NCBI RefSeq assembly: GCF_027571385.1
Contig: NZ_CP085636.1
Coordinates: forward strand, 4,034,001 to 4,098,000
Reading direction: 5' to 3'
DNA from: Shewanella sp. MTB7
Lineage (GTDB): Bacteria; Pseudomonadota; Gammaproteobacteria; Enterobacterales; Shewanellaceae
Length of the DNA: 64,000 bases
The notes beneath the pieces were generated by a model. The model searched no databases, was not told where the DNA came from, and saw nothing but the letters and a program-made list of their open reading frames with translations. Every line of letters begins with the position of its first letter. Positions within the stretch are counted from its first letter, which is position 1. The translations under genes and the position numbers were made by a program. Shown here one piece after another: positions 1 to 8,851 of this stretch.

Positions 1-824
1 GCGGATTAATTTTAATCGAAACCTCGAATAGATCTCAGCTCAAACAAGCCATCATACAGGTGCTACTCACGCAGGTAGATCCTAAGTTGATCGATGCCAA
101 GACGGCACAGGATTTTGGTCTGGTAAATAAGGGGAAACGGCCTTTCTTTTGGGGACAAATAGTTGATCATGAAAACAGGCCTATCGAATATCTTTGGCGT
201 GCAGAGCGTTTCGCCGACTATCTTATTGCAAAGAAGTTGCCCCTAGAATCCCAAACTCGCATCGCCATTAAAATGGTCGCTGACCATACCAAAATAGCGG
301 GTGGGAAATACATTCAATATGCTCAAGCTTCTGGCCGACATTATGGCATAGCTCCTGAGCTTATTATGGCCATTATGGAGACTGAGAGCGCCTTTAACCC
401 GATGGCGAGATCCCGCTCCAATGCATTAGGTTTAATGCAGGTAAAAGCCAACACTGCAGGAAGAGACTACTTCTCTCTCATCAAGGGTTATAAACATACA
501 CCAACCTCCGCCTATCTTTACGATCCGCAAAAAAATATCGATTTAGCCACAGGCTACTTGCAGATATTATCTACGCGTTATTTAACAGGGATAACTCACC
601 CCAAAAAGCTGGAGTACGCCATGATATCTAGCTACAACGGTGGTAGCGGTAATCTGTGGAAGAGTTTAGATCCCAAGGCTAATCGTACTAAAGCCACGGC
701 TCGCATTAACAAGATGAGTGTCAGTGAATTCTATTGGTTTCTCACCAATAGACACATTAGAGGAGAAACACGACACTATTTAACCAAGGTAAGTAACAAA
801 CAGAAAAAGTATACCCATCTATAA
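1..824 (+). CDS. mltC: Membrane-bound lytic murein transglycosylase C (MltC type), 3' part
   Basis: Cleaves peptidoglycan glycan strands with formation of 1,6-anhydromuramic ends, at the outer-membrane/periplasm side of the wall. The reading frame is open from base 3, so the gene begins upstream of the window and the N-terminal lipoprotein signal is not visible; a GTG at 60 is only an internal codon. The visible part holds the SLT domain: the catalytic Glu lies in METESAFNP, followed by the family motifs ALGLMQV and SSYNGGSGN. The order of motifs and the C-terminal ending resemble E. coli MltC as I remember it. The gene stands alone, with a 550-base gap downstream. Confidence 0.85.
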   Translation, partial: GLILIETSNRSQLKQAIIQVLLTQVDPKLIDAKTAQDFGLVNKGKRPFFWGQIVDHENRPIEYLWRAERFADYLIAKKLPLESQTRIAIKMVADHTKIAGGKYIQYAQASGRHYGIAPELIMAIMETESAFNPMARSRSNALGLMQVKANTAGRDYFSLIKGYKHTPTSAYLYDPQKNIDLATGYLQILSTRYLTGITHPKKLEYAMISSYNGGSGNLWKSLDPKANRTKATARINKMSVSEFYWFLTNRHIRGETRHYLTKVSNKQKKYTHL

Positions 825-917
825 GTTATCCATTCACTAACTGACGTTAACTCTAGGACTAAATTAGCTAACGTAATGTTTGATACCAGCAATTCAGCTT
901 AATCCATTAGCATTAAC

Positions 918-967
918 CTTTATCCATGTATGATTTGTGCATTTGCACAAATCATACATGGATAAAG
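918..967. repeat. 50-nt near-perfect palindrome (24-bp arms, 2-nt centre)
   Basis: Two 24-base arms, complementary without mismatch, surround a TT centre; the arms begin CTTTATCCATG and end CATGGATAAAG. The flanking bases (C at 917, C at 968) do not pair, so the repeat is exactly 50 nt. It lies about 95 bases after the transglycosylase stop. No T-run follows on the plus strand, so a plain intrinsic terminator is not a full explanation; a transcript would form a very stable hairpin and the DNA could extrude a cruciform. Confidence 0.9.
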
Positions 968-1053
968 CCGACAAATTAGTCACTAACCACGATGCCTGAT
1001 TGTACTTTGCACAGGATAATAGCCAAGCCTGAAATACCTTAGCCGTAAATTGT

Positions 1054-1316
1054 ATACCAATCAATTTAAGAAAGTGATCTACTCAGAATGGTTTTGGCAA
1101 ACTAATTCAAGGGGAATGGATGATGTAATGGTTATTCCCTTACAAGTTCATTCAACGCAGAAGTAGGCCGCCAAAAACACTCCTAAGGCGAGTTTTTGCG
1201 CCTCTGATACTGTGTTAACGAGCTTAAACGTAGAACAACTATGTTCTTCACTCGTTGCCTTGTCTCAGAAGCGCTAAACTCTCGCTGAGCGATAACATCT
1301 TTATATTGATTGGTAT
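1054..1316. mobile_element. MITE-like non-autonomous element with 12-bp terminal inverted repeats
   Basis: A 263-bp block is bounded by perfect 12-bp inverted repeats, ATACCAATCAAT on the left and ATTGATTGGTAT on the right. No long ORF lies inside. The size, ends and lack of coding capacity fit a miniature inverted-repeat element mobilised in trans. No clear target-site duplication is visible at the ends. It fills most of the gap between the transglycosylase gene and the GntP gene. I believe similar sequences are dispersed in Shewanella genomes, but that is recollection and no second copy is visible in this window. Confidence 0.65.
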
Positions 1317-1378
1317 TAACGACTAACAACCCGGGTTAACCCAAAAAATAACGAATAATACCCAAACAGGGACCTCCT

Positions 1379-2737
1379 ATGATCCAAGTACTTATCTTGT
1401 TGGCAGTGATATTCTTCATTGTTATTGCCACCTCAAAATTTAAACTCCATCCATTTCTAACCTTAATTCTTGCCTCGTTTATCACCGCATTTGCCTACGG
1501 TTTACCCAGCGCTGATGTCGCCGGCATTATCACGTCAGGCTTTGGCGGGATATTAGGCTACATAGGCTTAGTCATCGTCTTAGGTACTATTATCGGTACC
1601 ATATTGGAAAAAAGTGGCGCAGCCATTACGATGGCAGATGTCGTCATCAAGGTACTTGGCAAACGTTTCCCTACACTCACTATGTCAATTATCGGTTACT
1701 TGGTCTCTATCCCGGTTTTTTGTGACTCAGGTTTTGTGATCTTAAACTCATTGAAACAATCGATGGCAAATCGCATGAAGGTCTCTAGTGTCTCGATGAG
1801 TGTGGCTTTAGCAACCGGTTTGTATGCGACCCACACTTTTGTACCGCCAACACCGGGGCCAATTGCCGCAGCGGGTAACTTAGGTCTGGGCTCAAACTTA
1901 GGTTTAGTTATTTTTGTCGGTATGTTTGTTGCCGCGGTTGCAGCCCTTGCAGGTACGCTTTGGGCAAATCGCTTTGCTGACGTAGAGCCTGATGGTGAAG
2001 GGGCTGAAGAGCTTAAAAACAACGTAGAAGATTTTGAAAAACTCAAAGAGACCTATGGCATTCTACCCAGTGCTTCTCGCGCTTTCGCGCCTATCTTCGT
2101 GCCTATATTACTCATCTGTTTTGGCTCTATCGCTAATTTCCCTTCGGCACCGCTAGGAAATGACTTTCTATTCGATCTACTGATCTTTCTCGGTCAACCT
2201 GTCAACGCGCTAATGATTGGCCTATTCCTCTCTATCTCATTATTGAAAGATAGTAATAAAATCAAAGAATTTAGCGAACGCATTAGTCAAGGTTTAGTGG
2301 TAGCTGCGCCTATCTTGTTGATCACTGGCGCTGGTGGTGCATTTGGTGCTGTCCTTAAAGCGACTGAGATTGGTACTTTTATTGGTACCTCACTGTCAGC
2401 GCTTGGGATCGGCATATTCATGCCCTTTATCGTTGCTGCTGCACTAAAATCAGCTCAAGGGTCATCGACGGTTGCCCTGGTTGCCACATCAGCACTCGTC
2501 GCCCCTATGCTAGGCGATATTGGTCTTGCTAGTGATATGGGACGCGTACTCACTGTGATGGCCATAGGTGCTGGCGCGATGACCGTCTCTCATGCAAACG
2601 ACAGCTTCTTCTGGGTCGTGACTCAATTTAGCCGCATGAGTGTTAAGCAGGCTTATAAAGCACAAACCATGGCAACCTTAGTACAAGGGATCACCGCCAT
2701 GACTTTGGTCTTCATCTTAAGTTTAGTGCTACTTTAA
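1379..2737 (+). CDS. GntP-family permease, probable glycerate importer
   Basis: Inner-membrane H+ symporter of the gluconate permease family, 452 residues, the usual length. The sequence is almost wholly hydrophobic segments with small-residue-rich loops; FCDSGFVIL, THTFVPPTPGPI and SHANDSFFW are typical GntP-family motifs. The only long hydrophilic stretch is near residues 200-235. Family members carry gluconate, other sugar acids or glycerate. The next gene, 106 bases downstream on the same strand, is a glycerate kinase, so D-glycerate is the inferred substrate. The ATG at 1379 follows a purine-rich AGGGA about 9 bases upstream. No regulator is adjacent. Confidence 0.85.
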   Translation: MIQVLILLAVIFFIVIATSKFKLHPFLTLILASFITAFAYGLPSADVAGIITSGFGGILGYIGLVIVLGTIIGTILEKSGAAITMADVVIKVLGKRFPTLTMSIIGYLVSIPVFCDSGFVILNSLKQSMANRMKVSSVSMSVALATGLYATHTFVPPTPGPIAAAGNLGLGSNLGLVIFVGMFVAAVAALAGTLWANRFADVEPDGEGAEELKNNVEDFEKLKETYGILPSASRAFAPIFVPILLICFGSIANFPSAPLGNDFLFDLLIFLGQPVNALMIGLFLSISLLKDSNKIKEFSERISQGLVVAAPILLITGAGGAFGAVLKATEIGTFIGTSLSALGIGIFMPFIVAAALKSAQGSSTVALVATSALVAPMLGDIGLASDMGRVLTVMAIGAGAMTVSHANDSFFWVVTQFSRMSVKQAYKAQTMATLVQGITAMTLVFILSLVLL

Positions 2738-2774
2738 GCGCTAGAATTTCTAGTGGATTAATCTCAGTGGATTG

Positions 2775-2808
2775 AGTGTCTGAACACAACTAAAAAGGTT
2801 CAGACACT
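2775..2808. other. Intercistronic hairpin between permease and glycerate kinase
   Basis: Perfect 11-bp arms, AGTGTCTGAAC and GTTCAGACACT, separated by a 12-base A-rich loop. It has no T-run, so it is more likely an mRNA-stability or processing hairpin, or an operator, than a terminator. Confidence 0.55.
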
Positions 2809-2843
2809 GTAATAGATATCGACACTCTCAGATAGGAACACCA

Positions 2844-4034
2844 ATGAAAATAGTTATCGCCCCAGATTCATTTAAAGAGAGCCTAAGCGCGATGGAAGTC
2901 GCCAATGAGATTGAATCAGGTTTTAAAATGGTACTGCCAGATGCGGAGTATATTAAAGTCCCCGTGGCCGATGGTGGGGAAGGCACGGTTCAATCTATGG
3001 TTGATGCCACTCAAGGTTTTATCATCGAACTTGAAGTGATTGGTCCCTTGGGCAATCGCGTTGCTGCTCACTATGGCATATTAGGGGACCATGGCGAAAC
3101 AGATGGCAATAACAAGGTAAAAACAGATGGCAATAACAAGGTAAAAACAGCCATCATAGAGATGGCTGCAGCCTCAGGACTACACCATGTACCGGCAAAT
3201 AAACGAGATCCACAGATCACCACTAGCTATGGTACTGGAGAGTTAATTTGTGATGCACTCAACCGAGGCATTAAGCGCATTTTAATTGGACTTGGTGGCA
3301 GTGCTACAAACGACGGTGGTGCTGGAATGGCTCAGGCATTAGGCATTCAGCTGCTTGATAATGAAGGAAAATCACTATCTGTTGGTGGCAGTTCTCTCGC
3401 TAAACTCGCTAGAATAGAACTTCAAGATGCCCATCCCTTAATTGTCGAATGTGAATTTGAAATCGCATGTGATGTCGATAATCCCCTATGCGGTGACAAA
3501 GGGGCATCTGCCATATTTGGTCCTCAAAAAGGCGCAACACCTGAAATGGTGTCGATACTCAATAACGCCCTCTCCCATTATGCGGATGTAATTGCGCAAA
3601 CCGGTATCCAAGATAGACGCCATCAGGCAGGTGCAGGTGCAGCTGGCGGTATGGGACTTGGAACGATGGCTTTTCTTAACGCCAAGCTCAGACCTGGTAT
3701 TGATATAGTGATGGAAACGGTCAAACTCAGTGAGAAGTTAATTGGTGCAGATTTAGTTATCACAGGGGAAGGCAGATTAGACAGCCAAACCCTCCACGGT
3801 AAAACACCGATGGGGGTGACACGTTTAGCTAAAGCTCAACATATTGCTGTTATCGCCATTGCAGGTTGTGTCAGTGACGACGCCAACGTGCTGCTTGACC
3901 ACGGCATCGACGCCATGTTCTCTATTACTCCTAGATCCCTTCCTCTGGAAGAGGTGCTGGCCAACGCGAAACATAACTTATTTACCACCTCGCAGAATAT
4001 CGCCGCGCTCTATGCCATGAACCACAAGAAATAA
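2844..4034 (+). CDS. glxK: Glycerate 2-kinase
   Basis: Phosphorylates glycerate with ATP to 2-phosphoglycerate, feeding lower glycolysis. The protein has 396 residues, slightly longer than the usual 375-385. It begins with the family signature KIVIAPDSFKESLSA and holds VADGGEGT, GLGGSATNDGGAGMAQALG and ITGEGRLDSQT, all typical of the GlxK/GarK family. The extra length comes from an octapeptide TDGNNKVK that occurs twice in tandem near residues 86-101, in a surface-loop region between conserved motifs. A purine-rich GATAGGA lies before the ATG. It forms a two-gene glycerate uptake and activation unit with the upstream permease. Confidence 0.92.
   Translation: MKIVIAPDSFKESLSAMEVANEIESGFKMVLPDAEYIKVPVADGGEGTVQSMVDATQGFIIELEVIGPLGNRVAAHYGILGDHGETDGNNKVKTDGNNKVKTAIIEMAAASGLHHVPANKRDPQITTSYGTGELICDALNRGIKRILIGLGGSATNDGGAGMAQALGIQLLDNEGKSLSVGGSSLAKLARIELQDAHPLIVECEFEIACDVDNPLCGDKGASAIFGPQKGATPEMVSILNNALSHYADVIAQTGIQDRRHQAGAGAAGGMGLGTMAFLNAKLRPGIDIVMETVKLSEKLIGADLVITGEGRLDSQTLHGKTPMGVTRLAKAQHIAVIAIAGCVSDDANVLLDHGIDAMFSITPRSLPLEEVLANAKHNLFTTSQNIAALYAMNHKK
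3099..3146 (+). repeat. 24-bp in-frame tandem duplication inside the glycerate kinase gene
   Basis: A 24-base unit beginning ACAGATGGCAATAACAAG occurs twice with no mismatch, at 3099-3122 and 3123-3146. It adds eight residues (TDGNNKVK) without shifting the frame. The perfect identity suggests a recent duplication by slippage. Confidence 0.95.
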
Positions 4035-4237
4035 TCTTATTATATAGACCAGGTTCACTTCCCCCCTTCCCTCTGTGTTAACTGAATAATTAATAATGCA
4101 GAGGTTCAAACCTTTCGATTTAGTTTTTCTTCTTGATGCACCAAAGCGCATAAAGTAAAGTGACAATCCATTTTGGATATACTGCTTTCGATGGATAATG
4201 TCATCGATTGTGCAACTAGGTAAGAACGGACATTTCG

Positions 4238-5884
4238 ATGACACCGAGACAAGCGACAGCTTCAGAAGAGGCGTTACTGCGGATTTTTACCGTACCAGAA
4301 GCCCCTGATTCCACCTTAAGCGTCATTGAGAAGAACATCTCGCAAAACCTAATGGGCTTCCTACAGGAAAGCGTGGTTGCGGTTGAGAAACCTTTATCAG
4401 AAATTGAGCGGGATTTTCAGCAACACCGGATCCCATCAGCGCCTCAGTTTGTCTCCGACTATGCCGATGAGATGATGAAAACCTTAGTGGCGCATTCAGT
4501 GCACACCTCAGCACCCAGCTTTATCGGTCATATGACCTCTGCGCTGCCTTACTTTGTGTTACCTCTGTCTAAGATGATGGTAGGTCTCAATCAAAATCTG
4601 GTCAAGATCGAAACCTCAAAAGCCTTCACACCATTAGAACGTCAAGTCCTCGGCATGATGCACCACCTTGTTTATGCTGAAGATGACAGTTTTTATCAAA
4701 GCTGGATGCACAGCGCAAACGTCTCCCTTGGGGCTTTTTGCTCAGGTGGCACCGTCGCCAATATCACCGCATTATGGACCGCCCGCAATCAGCTATTAAA
4801 AGCCAATGGGGATTTTAAAGGTGTTGCCGCACAAGGCTTGATAAAAGGGTTACGTCATTACGGTTATGACGACTTAGCGATCCTCGTCTCCGAACGAGGT
4901 CATTACTCGCTGACTAAAACCGCGGATCTCTTGGGCATAGGACGAGAGAATATCATTCAGATCTCCACTTCTAGTGATAATAAAGTCGATGTAGCAATGA
5001 TGCGAGTCGCAGCTAAAAACCTTGCCCACAAAAATATCAAAGTACTTGCCATCGTCGGTGTAGCAGGCACCACTGAGACCGGTAATATTGATCCATTAGA
5101 TGAGTTAGCAGATTTAGCAGCTGAGCTTAATTGCCATTTCCATGTTGATGCAGCTTGGGGCGGCGCTTCTTTGCTATCAAACAAATATCGACATCTGCTC
5201 AAAGGGATAGAAAGAGCGGATTCCGTCACTATCGATGCCCACAAACAGATGTACGTGCCTATGGGCGCTGGCATGGTTATCTTCAAAGATCCCACTTTTG
5301 CCAACGCTATTAAACATCACGCCGAATACATTCTACGTAAGGGGTCTAAAGATTTAGGCAGTCAAACTTTAGAGGGATCTCGTCCAGGCATGGCCATGTT
5401 AGTTCATGCTTGTCTTCAAGTCATTGGCCGTGATGGTTATGAGATCTTGATAAATAGCAGTATAGAGAAAGCCCGTTATTTTGCTCAATTGATCAAGGAA
5501 CAAGAGAACTTTGAGCTCATCTCAGAACCAGAACTGTGTTTGTTGACCTACCGCTATGTGCCCAAACAGGTTCAAATCGCGATGGCGCAAGCCAGAACGT
5601 CAGGTGATCTTCAACGTCTGGCAGAATTTAATCATCTATTGGATGGTTTAACTAAGTTTGTACAGAAACGTCAACGTGAACGAGGCACCTCGTTTGTCTC
5701 CCGTACTCGGATCAATTCAGAAGTTGGCACTCTGGATATAAAATCGGTGGTATTTCGCGTAGTACTCGCCAACCCATTGACGACCCATGAAATATTAGCG
5801 CAGGTCTTATCTGAACAAATAAAGATAGCAGATCAAGAAACTGAATTTTTGCCACAACTGCTGAATTTGTCCAGTATCGCTTAA
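4238..5884 (+). CDS. panP: PLP-dependent aspartate 1-decarboxylase (PanP type)
   Basis: A group II PLP-dependent decarboxylase of 548 residues. The PLP lysine lies in DAHKQMYVPMG (near residue 330), with FHVDAAWGGA just before it and the family motif CSGGTVANITALW near residue 165. The length and sequence fit the PanP proteins of Vibrio and Shewanella, which make beta-alanine from aspartate for pantothenate and coenzyme A in bacteria lacking the pyruvoyl enzyme PanD. A glutamate or tyrosine decarboxylase role is the alternative but fits the length and C-terminal region less well. The ATG at 4238 follows a 203-base gap with a possible promoter near 4170-4200. It converges with the GNAT gene downstream. 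Confidence 0.82.
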   Translation: MTPRQATASEEALLRIFTVPEAPDSTLSVIEKNISQNLMGFLQESVVAVEKPLSEIERDFQQHRIPSAPQFVSDYADEMMKTLVAHSVHTSAPSFIGHMTSALPYFVLPLSKMMVGLNQNLVKIETSKAFTPLERQVLGMMHHLVYAEDDSFYQSWMHSANVSLGAFCSGGTVANITALWTARNQLLKANGDFKGVAAQGLIKGLRHYGYDDLAILVSERGHYSLTKTADLLGIGRENIIQISTSSDNKVDVAMMRVAAKNLAHKNIKVLAIVGVAGTTETGNIDPLDELADLAAELNCHFHVDAAWGGASLLSNKYRHLLKGIERADSVTIDAHKQMYVPMGAGMVIFKDPTFANAIKHHAEYILRKGSKDLGSQTLEGSRPGMAMLVHACLQVIGRDGYEILINSSIEKARYFAQLIKEQENFELISEPELCLLTYRYVPKQVQIAMAQARTSGDLQRLAEFNHLLDGLTKFVQKRQRERGTSFVSRTRINSEVGTLDIKSVVFRVVLANPLTTHEILAQVLSEQIKIADQETEFLPQLLNLSSIA

Positions 5885-5913
5885 GGGAGTGTAAACAAGA
5901 GAAGAGAAATGGA

Positions 5914-5939
5914 GCGGAGAAAAGAGCGATATTCTCCGC
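5914..5939. terminator. Hairpin between convergent panP and GNAT genes
   Basis: Arms GCGGAGAA and TTCTCCGC with a 10-base loop lie in the 79-base gap between convergent genes. There is no strong T-run on either side, so termination is inferred from position. Confidence 0.5.
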
Positions 5940-5963
5940 ATGATTAATACCTATGAACAGACG

Positions 5964-6566
5964 TTAATTAAACTTACTCCTGTTCAAATTTGGCGTATCT
6001 AGTTCTAACTGCATAAACAGTGTGTTACTCGTGCCTTCTGACTGGTGGAAGGTAAAACCGTTTTTCTCCATCACCATGATAGAAGCAGTATTGTCGATAT
6101 CGACGCCACCAACAAATGACTTGATATCTCCCGATGCTTTTGCCCATTCGACTAATCCGGCAATAAGCTCACTGGCAAAACCTTTTCCCCAGTAATTTTC
6201 GGCTAACAGATAACCTAGATGCAGCTCACTTTTGACTCTAATGTCCTCTGAGCTTAGTGATATCTCCTCTAACTCTTGAACTAATTCATGCAGGAAAACA
6301 AATCCAATGACTTGATCTCCTGAACTCTCTTGTACTACCAAAAAACAGCTCTCCTTAGCTCTGTCATTCATCCAGTTTAGGGCATCCTCAATATGCTTAA
6401 TATCTTGCCAGCCCACAGGGAGTGACGCTGTGACTTTCGGTGTCAATGTATCTAACACCGTTTGAGCCAGTTTGATCTCTGACTCACTGCTGCTGACCAA
6501 GTTCCACCAACTCGATACTGTTAATCTAGAAGTTGTGAAGCGACATAACTCTTCAAATTCATTCAT
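5964..6566 (-). CDS. GNAT-family N-acetyltransferase (RimJ/RimL-like)
   Basis: A 200-residue protein of the acetyltransferase_3 type, which transfers acetyl from acetyl-CoA to an amine. The acetyl-CoA-binding motif region is visible as LAENYWGKGFASELIAGLVEWA (residues about 133-154), followed by GGVDIDNTASIMVMEKNGF, where family members have the conserved N-xxS-xxxxEKxGF pattern. The N-terminus ...FTTSRLTVSSW also fits RimJ/RimL-like enzymes. AAGAGG lies 6 bases before the ATG. The substrate cannot be inferred; the neighbours give no clue. Confidence 0.8.
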   Translation of the reverse strand: MNEFEELCRFTTSRLTVSSWWNLVSSSESEIKLAQTVLDTLTPKVTASLPVGWQDIKHIEDALNWMNDRAKESCFLVVQESSGDQVIGFVFLHELVQELEEISLSSEDIRVKSELHLGYLLAENYWGKGFASELIAGLVEWAKASGDIKSFVGGVDIDNTASIMVMEKNGFTFHQSEGTSNTLFMQLELDTPNLNRSKFN

Positions 6567-6609
6567 ATTCGGCCTCTTTATTCTACTGATAAAGTATTAC
6601 TAAATGGCA

Positions 6610-7011
6610 TTAATCGATAAAACGACTCAGCACCGCACTCGTTGGCAAGATACAGATGTCTCGCTGACCAAATAGTGCGTAACGGTTTCGCCCCAGCAAT
6701 CGGTAGAAAAAATCTCTTATCCTCCTTGGTATGAACCTTAACATTGCCAATGCTGGCCAGATACCTGCGAGAGATTTGGTGATCTCTAAGGCCGCATCAG
6801 TTCTCATATAACATTGATCATCTTTGATAAGAAAAAAGGTTTCTGAGTATTCCCCTTCGACATCGTAACGAGCAATCAAAGATTTTGCGGTATCACTCTG
6901 CATCGACGTAAACACAAAATGACAATGAGGATCACGTTCAATAATGAAATTAACCGCACCATGACACAAGTTACATACGCCATCAAAGATGATGATATAT
7001 TTATTTTTCAT
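6610..7011 (-). CDS. DCC-family thiol-disulfide oxidoreductase-like protein (DUF393)
   Basis: A 133-residue protein beginning with the family hallmark IIFDGVCNLCHGAVNFIIERD, where DxxCxxC (the DCC signature) near residues 10-15 is thioredoxin-like and presumably redox-active. LFGQRDICILP near the C-terminus is also as expected. The function is unproven; the family is described only as predicted thiol-disulfide oxidoreductases. GAGAGTGAG before the ATG provides a ribosome site. The gene lies 43 bases downstream of the GNAT gene start in reading order, so the two do not obviously form an operon with a shared function. Confidence 0.85.
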   Translation of the reverse strand: MKNKYIIIFDGVCNLCHGAVNFIIERDPHCHFVFTSMQSDTAKSLIARYDVEGEYSETFFLIKDDQCYMRTDAALEITKSLAGIWPALAMLRFIPRRIRDFFYRLLGRNRYALFGQRDICILPTSAVLSRFID

Positions 7012-7168
7012 CTCACTCTCATTAAGCCAATAACAACAAGTTATACCTTTAATATAGCCCTAATACTGAGCAGGAAGCCAGTCATGAGATAAGCAATACT
7101 CTCTCCTTCCAATTATATTTATCAATTCAGGCGCAATATATACTCAAATAACTTGGGTATTAGCACAA

Positions 7169-7180
7169 TTTTGTACAAAA
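7169..7180. promoter_or_regulatory. Perfect 12-bp palindrome upstream of the AraC-family gene
   Basis: TTTTGTACAAAA lies 14-25 bases before the AraC-family start codon. Its position over the start region makes it a candidate operator, possibly for autoregulation; this is inference. Confidence 0.35.
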
Positions 7181-7193
7181 GCATTGCCCCTTT

Positions 7194-8087
7194 ATGCGCT
7201 ATGATGCTTTGATGAAAAGCACTGACCTACAAAGCCAGATTAAACGAGAAGTCGCCGAATTCACCCATGCCAAAGAACTGGGGGGAATTGAGCTACTCAA
7301 CGCTAGCTACCATAAACAGAACTTTTCCCGTCACAGTCATGAAGGTTATACCGTCGGGGTAATTGAATCTGGAGCTCAACGTTTTTACCGCACTGGTGGT
7401 AACCATATAGCTCCTCAAAACAGCATTATTTTGGTCAATGCCGATGAGGTCCATAACGGTTGTTCAGCTGCTGAAGGTGGTTGGTCCTACCGCGCTATGT
7501 ATCCTCTTCCAGAACAGTTATCCCAATTAAATAAAGAGTTAGGTTTACCTGCAAATAGCCCGCCCTACTTTCCGGAACCCGTGGTACATGACAAACCTAT
7601 GGCCGACATACTGCGCATGATGTTTCACACCTTAGATACCTCTGAAAACCGACTATTGCGTGAGAGTGTGCTCTACTCAACCATGATAAAACTCATGACT
7701 CGGCATAGTCGAAGTAAAATCGAGGTTCCACAGCAAGCTGCTGCCCTGATTCAGCTTGAGCTGGTAAAACAGTTTCTAGATGATCACCCAAGCGCTGATA
7801 CTTCACTGGAGGAGTTGGCTAAATTGGCTGGCCTAAGTCCGTTTTATTTAATTAAACAGTTTCAGATAAAATGTGGTCTGCCGCCCCATGCATATCAAAT
7901 ACAATCTAGGGTTCGATTAGCAAAACAGAAAATTAAGCAAGGCTACAAACTGCTCGATGTGGCGCAAGAATGTGGCTTTCATGATCAAAGCCATCTTAAT
8001 CGTCACTTTAAGCGCACAATGGGCGTGACACCTGGACAATATGCAAAAGAATTCAATAGCAAATTTGTACAAGCCAACGAAACCTAA
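7194..8087 (+). CDS. AraC-family transcriptional regulator
   Basis: A 297-residue regulator with an N-terminal AraC-type cupin sensing domain (HSHEGYTVGVIESG near residue 50) and a C-terminal double helix-turn-helix (about residues 190-290). The second HTH is visible as LLDVAQECGFHDQSHLNRHFKRTMGVTPGQY. The start is uncertain: ATG at 7194 is used here, but ATG at 7212 is equally possible and neither has a clear Shine-Dalgarno sequence. It is followed after 47 bases by azlCD genes, which AraC-family proteins of this type often accompany, so it probably controls that exporter. Confidence 0.85.
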   Translation: MRYDALMKSTDLQSQIKREVAEFTHAKELGGIELLNASYHKQNFSRHSHEGYTVGVIESGAQRFYRTGGNHIAPQNSIILVNADEVHNGCSAAEGGWSYRAMYPLPEQLSQLNKELGLPANSPPYFPEPVVHDKPMADILRMMFHTLDTSENRLLRESVLYSTMIKLMTRHSRSKIEVPQQAAALIQLELVKQFLDDHPSADTSLEELAKLAGLSPFYLIKQFQIKCGLPPHAYQIQSRVRLAKQKIKQGYKLLDVAQECGFHDQSHLNRHFKRTMGVTPGQYAKEFNSKFVQANET

Positions 8088-8134
8088 ATACGCTAGCTTA
8101 TCACTATACTTTTATTATCTTGGTCTCCAGACGA

Positions 8135-8851
8135 ATGGAAGCTCAATCAGAACATACAGTCACCAGCAGTAAACTAGATGCCTTTTTTAAAGGATCTTTA
8201 ACGATACTGCCGCTCACTATCGCGGTGATCCCTTGGGGGATTCTCGCCGGCTCCTTTGCCCTTGATGCAGGATTATCACCGCTTGAAAGCCAAGCCATGT
8301 CGGTGTTAGTGTTTGCTGGTGCTGCTCAGCTCGTTGCGGTAGGTATGATTAAAGCGGGCATTGGCTTAACCAGTATTTTAATCACTACCTTGCTTATCAC
8401 TTCAAGACACTTTCTCTATGGGATGGCCATGCGGGAGCAGATAAGTCCTATGCCACTCAAATGGCGATTAACATTAGGCTTCTTACTCACAGATGAGCTT
8501 TTTGCCATTGCCAATCAAGGTAAGCAACATAAGCTGGACCCTTGGTATGCCTTCGGCGGCGGGTTTAGTTTCTATTTAGGTTGGAATATCGCTACTGCGG
8601 CAGGCATTGTTGCTGGCCAGAATTTACCTAATTTAGACAGTTGGGGCTTAGATTTCGCTATCGCTGCCACTTTTATCGCCATCGTCATCCCATCAGTCAA
8701 AAAGCCATCAATTCTTCTCTGCGTTCTTGTCTCTCTTGTGAGTAGCTTAGTGTGTGAACTTATGGATATTCAGGGCGGATTATTAATCGCTGCACTGCTT
8801 GGCATGGCATGCGGTACCCTATATGGGAAACTCTCGGGGGAAAAAGCATGA
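8135..8851 (+). CDS. azlC: AzlC-family branched-chain amino acid exporter, large subunit
   Basis: An inner-membrane protein of 238 residues with about five to six hydrophobic segments; together with AzlD it forms an amino-acid efflux pair (branched-chain amino acids and analogues in studied members). Motifs PWGILAGSFALDAGLSPLE, FAGAAQLVA and TSRHFLYG are typical of the AzlC family. The ATG at 8135 is preferred over an upstream TTG at 8120. The stop overlaps the azlD start as ATGA, so translation is probably coupled. The AraC gene directly upstream is the likely regulator. Confidence 0.88.
   Translation: MEAQSEHTVTSSKLDAFFKGSLTILPLTIAVIPWGILAGSFALDAGLSPLESQAMSVLVFAGAAQLVAVGMIKAGIGLTSILITTLLITSRHFLYGMAMREQISPMPLKWRLTLGFLLTDELFAIANQGKQHKLDPWYAFGGGFSFYLGWNIATAAGIVAGQNLPNLDSWGLDFAIAATFIAIVIPSVKKPSILLCVLVSLVSSLVCELMDIQGGLLIAALLGMACGTLYGKLSGEKA

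Noticed and set aside
4238..5884. Glutamate or tyrosine decarboxylase for acid resistance
   Set aside because: There is no antiporter gene beside it and the overall layout fits PanP better; not fully excluded.
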